From contig NZ_NPOA01000008.1 in assembly GCF_002287375.1 (NCBI RefSeq), forward strand, positions 1 to 64,000: a stretch of 64,000 nt of DNA, in the 5' to 3' direction. Shown here one piece after another: positions 42,583 to 52,178 of the stretch. The notes under the pieces are model-generated. The model was not told where the DNA came from. It made no database searches and saw only the letters and a list, made by a program, of their open reading frames with translations. The stretch comes from Virgibacillus profundi (GTDB taxonomy: Bacteria; Bacillota; Bacilli; Bacillales; Amphibacillaceae). The translations under genes were made by a program, and so were the position numbers. Each line of letters begins with the position of its first letter. Position 1 is the first letter of the stretch.

Positions 42583-43104
42583 ATGATGAAATATGGTATA
42601 GCATTTTTCCCATCAAAGGCCATTCAGGATGAAGCAAATTCGTACAGAAAGCGATATGATCCGCATTATGCTTTGATTCCACCACATATTACTTTGAAGG
42701 AATCATTTGAAGCAGACGATGAAACAATTGATGAATTAGTTACCGAACTAAAACACATTGCAAATGAAACAGAACCTTTTACCATTAATGTAAATAAAGT
42801 CAGCACATTTGCTCCTGTAACCAATACGATTTATTTAAAAGTCGAGCCAATTCAGGAAATAATTGATTTATATGAAAAACTGCATTCCGGGAAATTCCCT
42901 GATAATCGAGAGTTTTCCTTCGTCCCGCATATTACTGTTGCGCAGAAATTATTGGAAGATGAATATTCCGATGTGTTTGGAAGTATGAAAATGAAAAACT
43001 TCCAGGTTGAAGATAAAATTGACCGGTTCCAGCTTCTATATCAATTGGACAATGGAGCATGGACCGTGTTTGAATCATTTGTGTTTGGAAAGGAACACGT
43101 GTGA
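42583..43104 (+). CDS. yjcG: 2'-5' RNA ligase/phosphoesterase family protein YjcG
   Basis: The 173-residue protein has two HxT motifs of the 2H phosphoesterase family: PPHITLKESF (about 33-42) and VPHITVAQKL (about 114-123). YjcG is the conserved Bacillus member with unknown substrate. The first ATG of an ATG-ATG pair is preceded by AGGAGG. Its stop overlaps the GTG start of yjcF. Confidence 0.92.
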   Translation: MMKYGIAFFPSKAIQDEANSYRKRYDPHYALIPPHITLKESFEADDETIDELVTELKHIANETEPFTINVNKVSTFAPVTNTIYLKVEPIQEIIDLYEKLHSGKFPDNREFSFVPHITVAQKLLEDEYSDVFGSMKMKNFQVEDKIDRFQLLYQLDNGAWTVFESFVFGKEHV

Positions 43105-43523
43105 ACATTAAGCTAGTCGACTCACTGGATGAGTTCGAGGCGGCAAAGCACGTGCGAATGGTTGTTTTTGTTGAAGAACAAAAGGTATCACCAGAAGAAG
43201 AACTTGACGAGCATGATGAAACTGCCATTCACTTCGTCGGTTATGAAGAAGGCGAACCCATTGCAGCAAGCCGTCTTCGCTTCGTTGACAGCTATGGCAA
43301 GCTTGAACGCATATGTGTTATAAAAGAGCATCGCGGAAAATCACACGGAACACAAATTATCACAGCAATGGAAGAAATCATTTCAGAAAAAGGCTTCACG
43401 AAGGCCAAACTCAACGCACAAACACATGCTATAGAATTTTATCAACAACTGGGCTATGAAACAGTTTCCGGAGAATTTATGGATGCAGGCATACCACATG
43501 TCACAATGGTAAAAGAATTATAA
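43101..43523 (+). CDS. yjcF: GNAT-family acetyltransferase YjcF
   Basis: The 140-residue protein matches the YjcF type: VRMVVFVEEQKVSPEEELDEHDETAIHFVGY (about 18-48) and the acetyl-CoA site VIKEHRGKSHGTQIITAMEEI (about 73-93). It starts with GTG overlapping the yjcG stop by four bases, so the two are translationally coupled. The substrate is unknown. Confidence 0.9.
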   Translation: MNIKLVDSLDEFEAAKHVRMVVFVEEQKVSPEEELDEHDETAIHFVGYEEGEPIAASRLRFVDSYGKLERICVIKEHRGKSHGTQIITAMEEIISEKGFTKAKLNAQTHAIEFYQQLGYETVSGEFMDAGIPHVTMVKEL

Positions 43524-43525
43524 TT

Positions 43526-43561
43526 GATGAGCGCTCCACTTTAAATGGAGCGCTCATTTTT
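43526..43561 (+). terminator. Terminator after yjcF
   Basis: ATGAGCGCTCCA and TGGAGCGCTCAT form a 12-bp stem around CTTTAAA, followed by TTTTATT. Confidence 0.9.
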
Positions 43562-43774
43562 ATTGATTTCTTATTTGGATATTGTGTTTTCGTACGAAAG
43601 TTCCGTGCTCACTTTTATGGATGTTCTCTTCCTTTTTTATGTATATTCATGTACTCTTCTTAGGGCGTTCAAGTCCTTCTACTGATGCTGATGTTTATTT
43701 GCTTTATTGCTATGCATGAATCCGATATTTCTCGGTTAAACTAACCCCTAAATGTTTAAAGGGGGATGAAAACA

Positions 43775-44491
43775 GTGTCTAATTATTTACCGATGTTATT
43801 TGAAACACTTTTTGGGTTCTTTACCTTATTTATTTTAACTAAAATACTGGGAAAAACACAAATCAGCCAATTAACTGCTTTCGATTTTATTTCCGCTTTA
43901 ATTTTGGGTGAACTTGTCGGAAATGCATTATTTGATGAAAAGGCAGGTATTCCTGAAATAGCATTCGTGATTATTTTATGGGGAGGCTTATTATATTTCA
44001 CAGAAATCATCTCGCAAAAATTCAAAGGAACCCGTGCACTCCTGGAAGGTAGTCCTTCCATCATAATTTATAATGGAAAATTAATACGTGATACAATGAA
44101 AAAAAACAAGCTGGACATCAACCAATTGCAAAACCTGCTTAGAGGAAAAGATGTTTTCTCGATTCAAGAGGTAGAATATGCTGTTTTAGAGACAAATGGA
44201 ACTGTGTCTGTCCTGAAGAAATCCCCTTTTCAGACCCCAAACAAAAGCGATATGCAAATAGCTCCACAACATGTTGCGCTGGCTATAACCTTAATAAATG
44301 ATGGGGAAATAATTTATGATAATCTAATAGAGAATAATTTAACTGAGGAATGGCTAAAGGATGAATTAAGAAAGCAAAAATACGCAAGAATTGAAGATGT
44401 ATTTTACGCAGAATATACAAAAGGTAAAAAGCTATTTGTCCTTCCGTTTGTAAATCGAGATCATGAAAGGTATGAAGACTATCACGATTAG
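43775..44491 (+). CDS. DUF421 membrane protein, YetF-like
   Basis: The 238-residue protein has three N-terminal membrane helices and the YetF signature LGKTQISQLTAFDFISALILGELVGNALFDEKAG (about 24-57) plus LRGKDVFSIQEVEYAVLE (about 121-138). It is closer to the B. subtilis YetF pattern than the gene at 363. The GTG was chosen because the SD AAAGGGGG ends nine bases before it and would overlap the earlier ATG. In YetF-type proteins the membrane part forms dimers; the role is unknown. Confidence 0.9.
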   Translation: MSNYLPMLFETLFGFFTLFILTKILGKTQISQLTAFDFISALILGELVGNALFDEKAGIPEIAFVIILWGGLLYFTEIISQKFKGTRALLEGSPSIIIYNGKLIRDTMKKNKLDINQLQNLLRGKDVFSIQEVEYAVLETNGTVSVLKKSPFQTPNKSDMQIAPQHVALAITLINDGEIIYDNLIENNLTEEWLKDELRKQKYARIEDVFYAEYTKGKKLFVLPFVNRDHERYEDYHD

Positions 44492-44505
44492 TCTTCATAC
44501 CTTAT
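44467..44505 (+). terminator. Hairpin overlapping the 3' end of the YetF-like gene
   Basis: AGGTATGAAGACTA and TAGTCTTCATACCT form a perfect 14-bp stem with the stop codon in the right arm, followed by TATTTAATAAT. Confidence 0.75.
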
Positions 44506-44548
44506 TTAATAATTATATATGTTATTTTATAGATTAATTTTGTAATAA

Positions 44549-44812
44549 CTATACACTTTCGCTGAATTTCTGCCCTTTTCCTGTTAATTCTCCATAATAC
44601 CTCTCTGCATTTAGCGCATCAAGTCCAACAGGATACCGCTTGCTTTCAGGAACTCCATTTAGCCGGTCATATTCGCTTATTATTTCCTGATGTTGTTTTT
44701 CCAATATCACTTTAAATGGCCGCTCAATAAATTGTGGATTGCGTTTCTCTTGTATAACACGTTTTTGATAATCATTATACTGATAATGCTCTATCGGTAA
44801 GATATACCCCAC
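44549..44812 (-). CDS. Conserved Bacillaceae-type small protein (87 aa)
   Basis: The product begins GYILPIEHYQYNDYQKRV, continues with a charged helical middle and ends GKGQKFSESV. It is soluble, with no signal or membrane segment. The GTG start has GGGGAGGATT upstream. It looks like a conserved small protein of spore formers, but I cannot name the family. It precedes the coat-type genes on the minus strand. Confidence 0.6.
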   Translation of the reverse strand: MGYILPIEHYQYNDYQKRVIQEKRNPQFIERPFKVILEKQHQEIISEYDRLNGVPESKRYPVGLDALNAERYYGELTGKGQKFSESV

Positions 44813-44928
44813 AAATAATCCTCCCCTTTATTTCACTGACTATTTAAAATAATATTCGCAAGTATTCCTATTTTTATGACTGTTCTTACTTACATATACC
44901 CGTTTTTAAAAAGTTATAAACCTTCCAT

Positions 44929-45132
44929 TTAGCCTTCCATTCTTTTTTCCAGTTCTTTTATTGCATCTTCAATTTTTGTAATTGATTTCAGAAATTCATC
45001 ATTCCACTCTAAGATTTCCTTTTCAAATTCATGCATTTTCTTTTCTGGTCTATGAAAGTATTTTTCATTTTTTTCTAAATGCTTGTCAATTGCACGTAAA
45101 TGTTTCAATCCAGGAATAGGCGTTTTTTTCAT
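44929..45132 (-). CDS. Hypothetical coiled-coil protein (67 aa)
   Basis: The ATG after GGAG gives MKKTPIPGLKHLRAIDKHLEK, followed by a long amphipathic helix to IEDAIKELEKRMEG, probably a coiled coil. A GTG three codons upstream is possible. It is 53 bases downstream of the RDPFF-repeat gene on the same strand, so both may be one sporulation-linked unit (inference). Confidence 0.6.
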   Translation of the reverse strand: MKKTPIPGLKHLRAIDKHLEKNEKYFHRPEKKMHEFEKEILEWNDEFLKSITKIEDAIKELEKRMEG

Positions 45133-45185
45133 TCTATCCACTCCAAACAGTAAATAAAAGGCAGCTAAAAGATAGCTGCCCTATT

Positions 45186-45557
45186 TTAAAACCAGGAAAA
45201 TGGCTTTCTTTTATTTTCATCATCATCTTCTTCATGATCATCTCTGTGATCATCTGACTTGTGACTTTCTTCATCTTCACGACTCTGTGTAAACCAGGAG
45301 AATGGATCACGCTGTTGGTGGTGTTCCGACGATTCTGGACTTTCATCATCTTCTTTATCTTCATCATGGCCTCGTACGGAACCAAAAAATGGATCACGAT
45401 GTTCCCTGCTATCTGACTCTTCCTTCTCGTCTTTATCATGGTCTTGATTTGATCCGAAAAATGGATCACGATCGTGGCGATGTGGACGTTCCAAAATGAC
45501 GTTATCAGCTTTAATCACTAAATCTTTCACATGGATAACTTGTTTCTTTCCGGACAT
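45186..45557 (-). CDS. Low-complexity acidic protein with RDPFFGS/RKPFSWF repeats (123 aa)
   Basis: After a short folded start (VIHVKDLVIKADNVILERP) the protein is almost all Asp/Glu/His/Ser linkers carrying four spaced motifs: RDPFFGS, RDPFFGS, RDPFSWF and C-terminal RKPFSWF. The evenly spaced aromatic stickers in a charged linker suggest a multivalent binding or self-assembling protein. GGGGTGA precedes the ATG. It is divergent from a CotZ-type coat gene and may be a coat component. I recognise no family. Confidence 0.7.
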   Translation of the reverse strand: MSGKKQVIHVKDLVIKADNVILERPHRHDRDPFFGSNQDHDKDEKEESDSREHRDPFFGSVRGHDEDKEDDESPESSEHHQQRDPFSWFTQSREDEESHKSDDHRDDHEEDDDENKRKPFSWF

Positions 45558-45759
45558 CTTGCTTTCACCCCTTCTTAAGTTAGGTCTTTATTAGCTTATG
45601 TAGAAATTGGTACCCAAGTATAGACATTCGCCCTTTTATTAGAAAATCCAATGATAATTATCTATTGGAACCCCGATAAATGCCCACACAATCTGTGTAC
45701 TAACACATATTCTATTAAAGACAACTGAGTCAATTACATTTTGAAAGGAGTAATATTTC

Positions 45760-46218
45760 ATGGGTTGTGGAAAAGACTTTGACACAGGTAATTGTGTATG
45801 TGATGTTCTAAAGGAAATTGCAGATGCTCAAAATGATGTTGTAGAAAATTGTTGTGATAGCAGCTGTGATCAGTCCATTCAAGATTTGCTAGGCGAAAGA
45901 GACGACGGAAATGGTTTAGATACTGTACCTGTTCTTTTGTACTGTAAAGGAAATTGCGCACCATTCAAAGGTTTCGGTGCACATCCGAGAAGAATCCGCG
46001 ATGTAGAAGCCAGCTTTTACTTCAGAGTTAAGAAAGTCACAGATGATTGCTGTGCAGTTCTTGAGTTACTAAGAGACAGAGATGACGATAAAGATAATCC
46101 GCATAATCCTGTTGAACAGCATACAGGACGTCTTCGTGCTACAGGAATCTGTATTACAGTTGATTTAAGCTGTTTCTGCCACGTTACTTGCTTACCAGCA
46201 ATTGATGCATTTAACTAA
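45760..46218 (+). CDS. cotZ: Spore coat protein CotZ/CotY family
   Basis: The 152-residue protein is cysteine-rich in the CotY/CotZ pattern: CGKDFDTGNCVCDVLKEI at the start, ENCCDSSCDQSIQDLL (about 32-47), then DDCCAVLELLRD (about 95-106) and TVDLSCFCHVTCLPAIDAF at the end. In B. subtilis these proteins form the disulfide-linked spore crust. AAAGGAG precedes the ATG. The coat gene cotO-like lies convergent just downstream. Confidence 0.9.
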   Translation: MGCGKDFDTGNCVCDVLKEIADAQNDVVENCCDSSCDQSIQDLLGERDDGNGLDTVPVLLYCKGNCAPFKGFGAHPRRIRDVEASFYFRVKKVTDDCCAVLELLRDRDDDKDNPHNPVEQHTGRLRATGICITVDLSCFCHVTCLPAIDAFN

Positions 46219-46238
46219 TAGCAAGTGAACAAAATGAA

Positions 46239-46290
46239 AATACACCATTGAGAAGAGGTTCATCCCTCTTTTCCCTGGTGTATTTTTTAT
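46239..46290. terminator. Terminator between cotZ and cotO-like gene
   Basis: AATACACCA and TGGTGTATT form a stem with an inner pair GAAGAGG/CCTCTTT, followed by TTTTATT. Confidence 0.8.
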
Positions 46291-46349
46291 TGGAAAGTAT
46301 AGCGGTTTCCGAGGAAACAAGGTACTACTATAAAATCTAATTAGTGTGC

Positions 46350-46922
46350 CTAAAATCCCAGCATGCGAATATTACTTATTTTGTCCATTGGAATTTGTGT
46401 ACTTGTGGATCTTTTTCCTACACGTATAAAAACATCATTTTCTTTGTAATCCGTAATAATTCCACGATATGTTTTTTCTTCTGTCTTCACTTCACATCTC
46501 ATTTTCGGTGTATAGCTTGGTTTATTTACAAAATAAGCAACCTTTTCCTCCAGAGTCATATCTTTAAATTTTATTGATTCCCCATGAGTCGATGGTTTAT
46601 CTTTATCTAATGCTGCTTCTGGTTCATCCTGGCCGTCCGTATCGTATTGGTAGTTCTGCTCGTTTGAGTCTTCAGGATCTTCCCGATCATCTACTTCATT
46701 GTTATCTTCACTGTTTTCAGTTCGATTTAATTCCTTATAATAAGCATTACGCTTTACCGGACGCTTTGGAGCGGAGCCTGTCGATGTATCCCCCTGCTGT
46801 TGTTCAGGTTCGCTACGCTTTTTTGGAGTAACATAGTTATACTGCATCGGCGCTTTAGGCGTCTGATTCGTGGGCTGGTGAATATAAAGCAGCGGCTCCC
46901 TCGCAATTTTCTTCTTTCCCAT
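46350..46922 (-). CDS. cotO: Spore coat protein, CotO-like
   Basis: The 190-residue protein has a basic, Pro/Gln-rich N-terminus (GKKKIAREPLLYIHQP), a long acidic disordered middle (NSEDNNEVDDREDPEDS) and a conserved C-terminal domain with AYFVNKPSYTPKMRCEV, TYRGIITDYKENDVFIRV and ISNIRMLGF. This plan and its place next to cotZ match CotO (YjbX), which controls coat-crust assembly in B. subtilis. AAAGGGGAG precedes the ATG. Confidence 0.75.
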   Translation of the reverse strand: MGKKKIAREPLLYIHQPTNQTPKAPMQYNYVTPKKRSEPEQQQGDTSTGSAPKRPVKRNAYYKELNRTENSEDNNEVDDREDPEDSNEQNYQYDTDGQDEPEAALDKDKPSTHGESIKFKDMTLEEKVAYFVNKPSYTPKMRCEVKTEEKTYRGIITDYKENDVFIRVGKRSTSTQIPMDKISNIRMLGF

Positions 46923-47040
46923 GTATGAATCTCCCCTTTATTTAATTCGTCAACCCATTATATGAACCCAGTAAATGAAATGTGTTTGGTGCGGTAATTT
47001 GGGAAATAATGTTTTTGCTCTTATTTCTAGGTAATTCGAT

Positions 47041-47430
47041 CTCCGGAGGATATTTCCTGGCTCCGGATGATATTTTCGATCTTCGGACGATATTTCTTGG
47101 TTCCGGACGATATATTCGACCTCCGGAGGATATTTCTTGGCTCCGGACGATATATTTGATCTCCGGAGGATATTTCTTAGCTCCGGACGATATATTTGAT
47201 CTCCGGAGGATATTTCTTGGCTCCAGACGATATATTCAATCTCCGGAGGATATTTCCTGGCTCCGGACGATATATTTGATCTCCGGAGGATATTTCTTGG
47301 CTCCAGACGATATATTCGATCTCCGGATGATATTTCCTGGCTCCGAACGATATATTTGATCTCCAGATGATATTTCCTGGCTCCGGACGATATATTCGAT
47401 CTCCGGACGATATTTTCACTGCTCTACAGC
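47041..47430. repeat. 40-bp tandem repeat, about nine copies
   Basis: Nine consecutive 40-base units run from 47041 to 47400 and a partial one follows. Each is a pair of related 20-mers: CTCCGGAGGATATTTCTTGG and CTCCGGACGATATATTTGAT, with scattered substitutions. The units contain CTCCGGAG palindromes. No stop codon arises in several frames, giving long open frames on both strands that are probably meaningless. It lies between cotO-like and mgtE. Confidence 0.95.
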
Positions 47431-47447
47431 CAATATCACACCACCCA

Positions 47448-47481
47448 AACAAAAAAACAGCATCCCCTACAGAATGCTGCT
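47448..47481 (-). terminator. Terminator of mgtE
   Basis: CAGCAT and ATGCTG pair around a short loop, followed on the minus strand by TTTTTTTGTTTG. Confidence 0.75.
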
Positions 47482-47495
47482 ACCCCTACAAAATC

Positions 47496-48878
47496 CTAAA
47501 TCAAAAAGTTCATGAATGCTGTTGCCATGCCAAAATAGATTAAAATCGAGATAATATCATTTATTGTAGTGATAAATGGGCCGGATGCTACGGCGGGATC
47601 GATTTTAAAACGGTCCATTATTATTGGTATCAGTGATCCGGCCAGGGTTGCTACAATTAATGTGGCCATAATTGAAATTCCTACAAGCAACCCTAAGAAT
47701 ATATCGCCCTTCCATAAGTAAATAACAACTGTAATTACAATTCCACAGACAGTTCCTGTAATTAAGCCTGTACCTGCTTCTCGTATCATCAGTTTTGTCT
47801 TTCCTTGTTTACCATATTCACCTGTCGCCAGTCCGCGGACAGCTACTGCCAAGGCTTGTGTTCCGGTATTTCCGGCCATTCCGGCAATTAATGGAATAAA
47901 GATAGCTAATACTGCCACCTGATCTAGTGTTTCTTCAAATCGGCCAATCAGACTTGCCGTAAACATTCCTAAAAACAGCAAAATAATTAGCCATGGCAGA
48001 CGTTTTTTCGCAGAAATGAATGCATTATCATCACTGCGTTCTACCTCGGACACACCTGCCAATCTGGAATAATCCTCACTTGCTTCTTCTTCCATAACGT
48101 CCATAATATCATCGACTGTAATAATCCCTAATAAATGATCCTGAAAATCAACTACCGGTAGTGCAAGGAAGTCATAATCCCGCATCATTTGTGCAATTTC
48201 TTCCTGGTCTTTTGCAACGGAGACTGTAACAATTTTTTCACTCATGATCTCTTGAATGCGCATATTTTCATCGGCTATAATTAAATCCCGTAAAGAAAGC
48301 ACTCCTACCAATCGTTTATCATCATCGAGGATATATAAATAATAAATGGTCTCTGCATCCGGAGCTCTATCTTTTAGTCGCTGCATTGCCTCTTTAGCCG
48401 TTTGTGTTTGATATAATGCAACAAATTCAGTAGTCATTATACTACCGGCAGTTTTTTCTTCATAGTGAAGCAATTGTTTAATTTCGTCTGCCGCTTCTTT
48501 ATCCATAATTGTTAAAAAACTGACAACTTGATCTTTATCCAGCTCGTTTAAAATATCTACTGCATTATCCACTGCCATTTCTGCAAGAACCATAGATGCG
48601 AAACGAGGATCCATTTCTGCAAAGAAGACCTCTATATCTTCCAGTTCAATGCTTTCCATTAACTCCCCGATTTCTTCAGGGGATAAATAGGAATAAATCT
48701 GCATGCGGGAATCTTTTGGCTGCTCCATAAAAAACATCGCTTGATCATATGGATGCATATCAAGGAATTCAAATCGAAACTGTTCCATTTGTTCTTCCTT
48801 TAATGCTGCCCTTAGTTTCTTACGATGTTCTTCGTATTTATCTTCATTATTATTATCAAATTTATTATAAGCTTCCAC
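47496..48878 (-). CDS. mgtE: Magnesium transporter MgtE
   Basis: The 460-residue protein has the MgtE order: N-terminal superhelical domain (about 20-130) with PYDQAMFFMEQPKDSRMQIYSYL, two CBS domains (about 135-265, ending VDDIMDVMEEEASED), a connecting helix and five membrane helices with PLIAGMAGNTGTQALAVAVRGLATGE (about 335-360). It is a Mg-gated channel. The start is GTG after GAGAGGA. The 207-base upstream gap shared with prpE shows no M-box. Confidence 0.94.
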   Translation of the reverse strand: MEAYNKFDNNNEDKYEEHRKKLRAALKEEQMEQFRFEFLDMHPYDQAMFFMEQPKDSRMQIYSYLSPEEIGELMESIELEDIEVFFAEMDPRFASMVLAEMAVDNAVDILNELDKDQVVSFLTIMDKEAADEIKQLLHYEEKTAGSIMTTEFVALYQTQTAKEAMQRLKDRAPDAETIYYLYILDDDKRLVGVLSLRDLIIADENMRIQEIMSEKIVTVSVAKDQEEIAQMMRDYDFLALPVVDFQDHLLGIITVDDIMDVMEEEASEDYSRLAGVSEVERSDDNAFISAKKRLPWLIILLFLGMFTASLIGRFEETLDQVAVLAIFIPLIAGMAGNTGTQALAVAVRGLATGEYGKQGKTKLMIREAGTGLITGTVCGIVITVVIYLWKGDIFLGLLVGISIMATLIVATLAGSLIPIIMDRFKIDPAVASGPFITTINDIISILIYFGMATAFMNFLI

Positions 48879-49085
48879 TCGAACACGTCCTCTCTTGCCA
48901 CAACCGAATAATAAATATTTCCCGGCTTTTATCGATATGAAACAATTCCAAAATTCAGCAATTTACGATACACTTGCTATAAAATAGAAAGGGATGGGTA
49001 ATCTATAAATATCCATTATATACAAAACATGCAAAAGATAATAATCCGATACACCAAATTAAGCAAATAGCAAGGTGGTTTATTT

Positions 49086-49826
49086 ATGAAAATTGATGTC
49101 ATAGGTGATGTACACGGCTGCATTAATGAATTACACGAACTATTTTCTGTGCTTGGTTATCAAAAACAAAATAATATATATATTCACCCTGATGGCAGAA
49201 TACCTGTATTTTTAGGGGACATTACAGACAGGGGGCCAGCTTCCCTTGATGTAGTTCAGCTTGTTTATGAAATGGTAATTTTTCATGGTAAAGCAAAATA
49301 CGTGCCTGGCAACCATTGCAATAAGTTGTATCGCTATTTTCTGGGGAATAAAGTTCATGAACGCCATGGATTGGAAACAACGGTAGCAGAATATAAAGCA
49401 TTACCTGATCACAAACAAGAAGAAGTATCCAATCAATTCATGAGATTATACGAGGAATCTCCTCTCTACCTACAGCTGCCAGAACTGAAAGTGATCATAG
49501 CACATGCCGGTATAAAGGAATCCTATATTGGCCGTTTTGATAAAAAGGTGAAAACATTCGTACTTTACGGTGACGTCACCGGAGAATTCCTGGAAGATGG
49601 TCGACCGCTCCGCAGGGACTGGGCCCAGGATTACGTTGGGGATCATTGGATTGTTTATGGACATACACCTGTAAAACAACCGCGCAAAATAAATAAAACA
49701 ATTAATATTGATACAGGCTGCGTGTTTGGACATGCTTTAACAGCGTTTCGTCTGCCTGAAGAAAAAACAGTAAGCGTCCCATCAAAGCAGCAGTTTATTG
49801 CAGAAAAATTTACTTATTTTCAATGA
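49086..49826 (+). CDS. prpE: Symmetrical Ap4A hydrolase/phosphatase PrpE
   Basis: The 246-residue metallophosphatase has [10 protein letters not shown] (residues 3-12, GDxHG), [10 protein letters not shown] (GDxxDRG, about 43-52) and [10 protein letters not shown] (GNH, about 77-86), then histidines in IIAHAGI and VYGHTPV. PrpE hydrolyses dinucleoside tetraphosphates and affects germination in B. subtilis. AAGGTGG precedes the ATG. Its 3' end overlaps the convergent yjbO-type gene by seven bases. Confidence 0.92.
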   Translation: MKIDVIGDVHGCINELHELFSVLGYQKQNNIYIHPDGRIPVFLGDITDRGPASLDVVQLVYEMVIFHGKAKYVPGNHCNKLYRYFLGNKVHERHGLETTVAEYKALPDHKQEEVSNQFMRLYEESPLYLQLPELKVIIAHAGIKESYIGRFDKKVKTFVLYGDVTGEFLEDGRPLRRDWAQDYVGDHWIVYGHTPVKQPRKINKTINIDTGCVFGHALTAFRLPEEKTVSVPSKQQFIAEKFTYFQ

Positions 49827-50710
49827 AATCCAGATACTAATTGTTCCATATCTTCCGGCAGTTCAGACGTAAACAGCAGATGCTTCTTCGTTAACGGATG
49901 TTCAAAGCTTATTTCATAACAATGTAATGCCTGGCGGGTAATTATGTCAGTTGAGCCACCATATAAATCATCGCCTGCAAGAGGGTGCCCAATGTATGAG
50001 AAATGCACCCTGATCTGATGTGTCCTGCCTGTTTCAAGCTCAATCTCTATTAATGAATGATTCATGCGTTCATCGATAACCTTATAATTAGTAATTGCCT
50101 GTTTCCCTGTATCTATTACTGTCCTTTCAATAATAGAGCCAGCTTTCCTTCCGATAGGAGCATCGATTGTTCCTTCTCTTTTCGACAGCTTACCCTCAAT
50201 AACCGCCTTATACTTCCGTTTCAGCCCACCCGTTTTTTGCATGGCAGAAAGTAAAGAATGACTATATCGATGTTTAGCTATTAATACTAATCCCGATGTA
50301 TCCCTGTCCAGTCTTGTAACAATATGTACAGTAAATGGAATATCATTCTTCTCATAATAACCTAAAAGCCCGTTAGCGAGAGTACCTGCAGTATGATTTA
50401 GCGATGGAATAGTCGCCATTTGTGGTGGCTTGTCTATCACAATAATGGCATCATCCTCATAAATAATAGGCAGATCCACTTTTTCCGGTTTCATATGATT
50501 TGCCACAACTTCGGGAGGAAACTTAACCTCCAGTAAGTCCCCTGTTTTCAAGGCGTATCTTACTGTTTTCCCCGTACCATTTACAAGTATGTCTCCCCCA
50601 TCGAATTTTACACTTTTAATCAATCTTCTTGAAAAACCATGGATTTCTTGCAAATAATCACGAACGATCATGTCGTTATGTTTATTAAGTATCGTCCATT
50701 TCATTCCCAC
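49820..50710 (-). CDS. yjbO: RluA/RluD-family pseudouridine synthase YjbO
   Basis: The 296-residue protein has an N-terminal S4-like region ([20 protein letters not shown]) and a catalytic domain with [17 protein letters not shown] (catalytic Asp, about 134) and [28 protein letters not shown] (about 226-253). It isomerises specific uridines in structured RNA. It follows the NAD kinase gene by nine bases, so the two are co-transcribed with yjbM as in B. subtilis. Confidence 0.93.
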   Translation of the reverse strand: MGMKWTILNKHNDMIVRDYLQEIHGFSRRLIKSVKFDGGDILVNGTGKTVRYALKTGDLLEVKFPPEVVANHMKPEKVDLPIIYEDDAIIVIDKPPQMATIPSLNHTAGTLANGLLGYYEKNDIPFTVHIVTRLDRDTSGLVLIAKHRYSHSLLSAMQKTGGLKRKYKAVIEGKLSKREGTIDAPIGRKAGSIIERTVIDTGKQAITNYKVIDERMNHSLIEIELETGRTHQIRVHFSYIGHPLAGDDLYGGSTDIITRQALHCYEISFEHPLTKKHLLFTSELPEDMEQLVSGFH

Positions 50711-50719
50711 TCACCGTCA

Positions 50720-51529
50720 CTATACTCTATTATCATCTTCGCTTACGAAGGAATCACGTACTCTGTTCCAAAAAGGAAATGGTTTAAATCTGGCAAAACG
50801 AACCCGTTCCTCAGCAACACGACATTGAATTGATTTTACATTTGTATAATTCGTTGTAAAATGATCAATTGCAATTAAAAAGCTCCGATTTACGACAGGC
50901 TTTAGGAGACATGTATGATGCTTTGGTAATATTAATGGCGAACCAATGGTACGAAAAACCCGATTATTAATGGAAGCCATTTCTGTAAGCTGGATCACCT
51001 CAAGGGATGGGTGAATAATTCCTCCACCCAAAGCTTTATTATATGCTGTACTTCCGGAAGGTGTGGAAACACATAGTCCATCTCCACGAAATGTTTCGAA
51101 ATGCTCTCCCTTGATATCCACATCAAATACAACGGACCCATCTGCGGTCTTTATCATCGCCTCATTCAATGCAAGAAAGCGGTCTTCTTTCCCACCTGAT
51201 TCAGCACGAATGGTTACTTCAAGCAAAGGATATTCTACAACTTGAAAAGGTGTTTTTGCAATCTCAATGATTAATTTTTCCAATTCATCAGGTGTCCAAT
51301 CTGCGTAAAACCCTAAATGTCCTGTATGAACACCGACAAATGCCGTATGTTCTAATCGATGTACATAGCGGTGAAATGCTTCAAGAAAAGTTCCATCCCC
51401 ACCTACAGAAATAACAAGATCCGGTGTTTCTTTATCATATACCAAATCAAATTCAGTTAGATATTGTTTCATGGTAGCTTTAATTTTATTCGAACGTTCA
51501 TCACCTTTTGACACAATTTTAAATTTCAC
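50720..51529 (-). CDS. nadK: NAD kinase NadF
   Basis: The 269-residue protein has [13 protein letters not shown] (GGDGT, about 41-53), [20 protein letters not shown] (NE motif, about 119-124) and [23 protein letters not shown] (about 150-172). It phosphorylates NAD to NADP. It lies between the alarmone synthetase and the pseudouridine synthase genes in one minus-strand run, matching the yjbM-nadF-yjbO order. Confidence 0.95.
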   Translation of the reverse strand: MKFKIVSKGDERSNKIKATMKQYLTEFDLVYDKETPDLVISVGGDGTFLEAFHRYVHRLEHTAFVGVHTGHLGFYADWTPDELEKLIIEIAKTPFQVVEYPLLEVTIRAESGGKEDRFLALNEAMIKTADGSVVFDVDIKGEHFETFRGDGLCVSTPSGSTAYNKALGGGIIHPSLEVIQLTEMASINNRVFRTIGSPLILPKHHTCLLKPVVNRSFLIAIDHFTTNYTNVKSIQCRVAEERVRFARFKPFPFWNRVRDSFVSEDDNRV

Positions 51530-51569
51530 TTAAGAATCAGCTCCTTCACCTCTAAAATAATTTATGTAA

Positions 51570-52178
51570 TCACTTTCTATGGAAAATCCGTTGCGCTTCT
51601 TGTACCTCATGCATTATTTTAGACATTTCTTCATCCAATTTAAATGCAGCTTCTGCAGCACGTTGCAGTCTTTTTTCAATTTCTGTTGGAATACTTCCTT
51701 TATATTTATAATTAAGGGAATGCTCATTTGTTGCCCAGAAATTCATTGCTAATGTACGTATTTGAATTTCAGCAAGGACTATTTTTATTCCAGCGATCGT
51801 TTCCACAGGATATTCAATAATCATATGGTATGACCGATAGCCACTCTCTTTCTTTCTGGCAATATAATCCTTTTCTTCAATTATCTTTAAGTCTTTGCGT
51901 GTACGAAGCATGTCAACAATCGTGTAAATATCATCAACGAATTGACAAACCACTCGTACACCGGCAATATCCTGAATATGTTTTTCTATATTTTCTAAAG
52001 GGATTTGTTTACTTTCAGCCTTTTCCAAAATACTCGGAATTGGTTTCACCCTGCCCACAATAAACTCAATGGGAGAATGTCTTGAATCGTATTCAAACTG
52101 TGATCTAATCCCTTTTAATTTTACTTTCAATTCTTCAACGACCTGTGCATAAGGTGCAAGTATTGCTCCCCAATTCAT
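51570..52178 (-). CDS. yjbM: Small alarmone (p)ppGpp synthetase YjbM (RelQ/SasB)
   Basis: The 202-residue protein has the synthetase motifs EFIVGRVKPIPSILEKAESK (about 44-63), IAGVRVVCQFVDDIYTIVDML (about 75-95), KESGYRSYHMIIEYPV (about 115-130) and EIQIRTLAMNFWATNEHSLNYKYKG (about 142-166). No hydrolase domain is present. The fifth-codon ATG was chosen because AGGTGG lies seven bases before it. It heads the run with NAD kinase and the pseudouridine synthase. Confidence 0.93.
   Translation of the reverse strand: MNWGAILAPYAQVVEELKVKLKGIRSQFEYDSRHSPIEFIVGRVKPIPSILEKAESKQIPLENIEKHIQDIAGVRVVCQFVDDIYTIVDMLRTRKDLKIIEEKDYIARKKESGYRSYHMIIEYPVETIAGIKIVLAEIQIRTLAMNFWATNEHSLNYKYKGSIPTEIEKRLQRAAEAAFKLDEEMSKIMHEVQEAQRIFHRK

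Noticed and set aside
46982-47452. Long open frames through the 40-bp repeats on both strands
   Set aside because: The openness follows from the repeat unit having no stops; there is no RBS, and both strands look the same.
48879-49085. Possible M-box riboswitch upstream of mgtE
   Set aside because: The gap is only 207 bases, is shared with divergent prpE, and shows none of the conserved M-box blocks.
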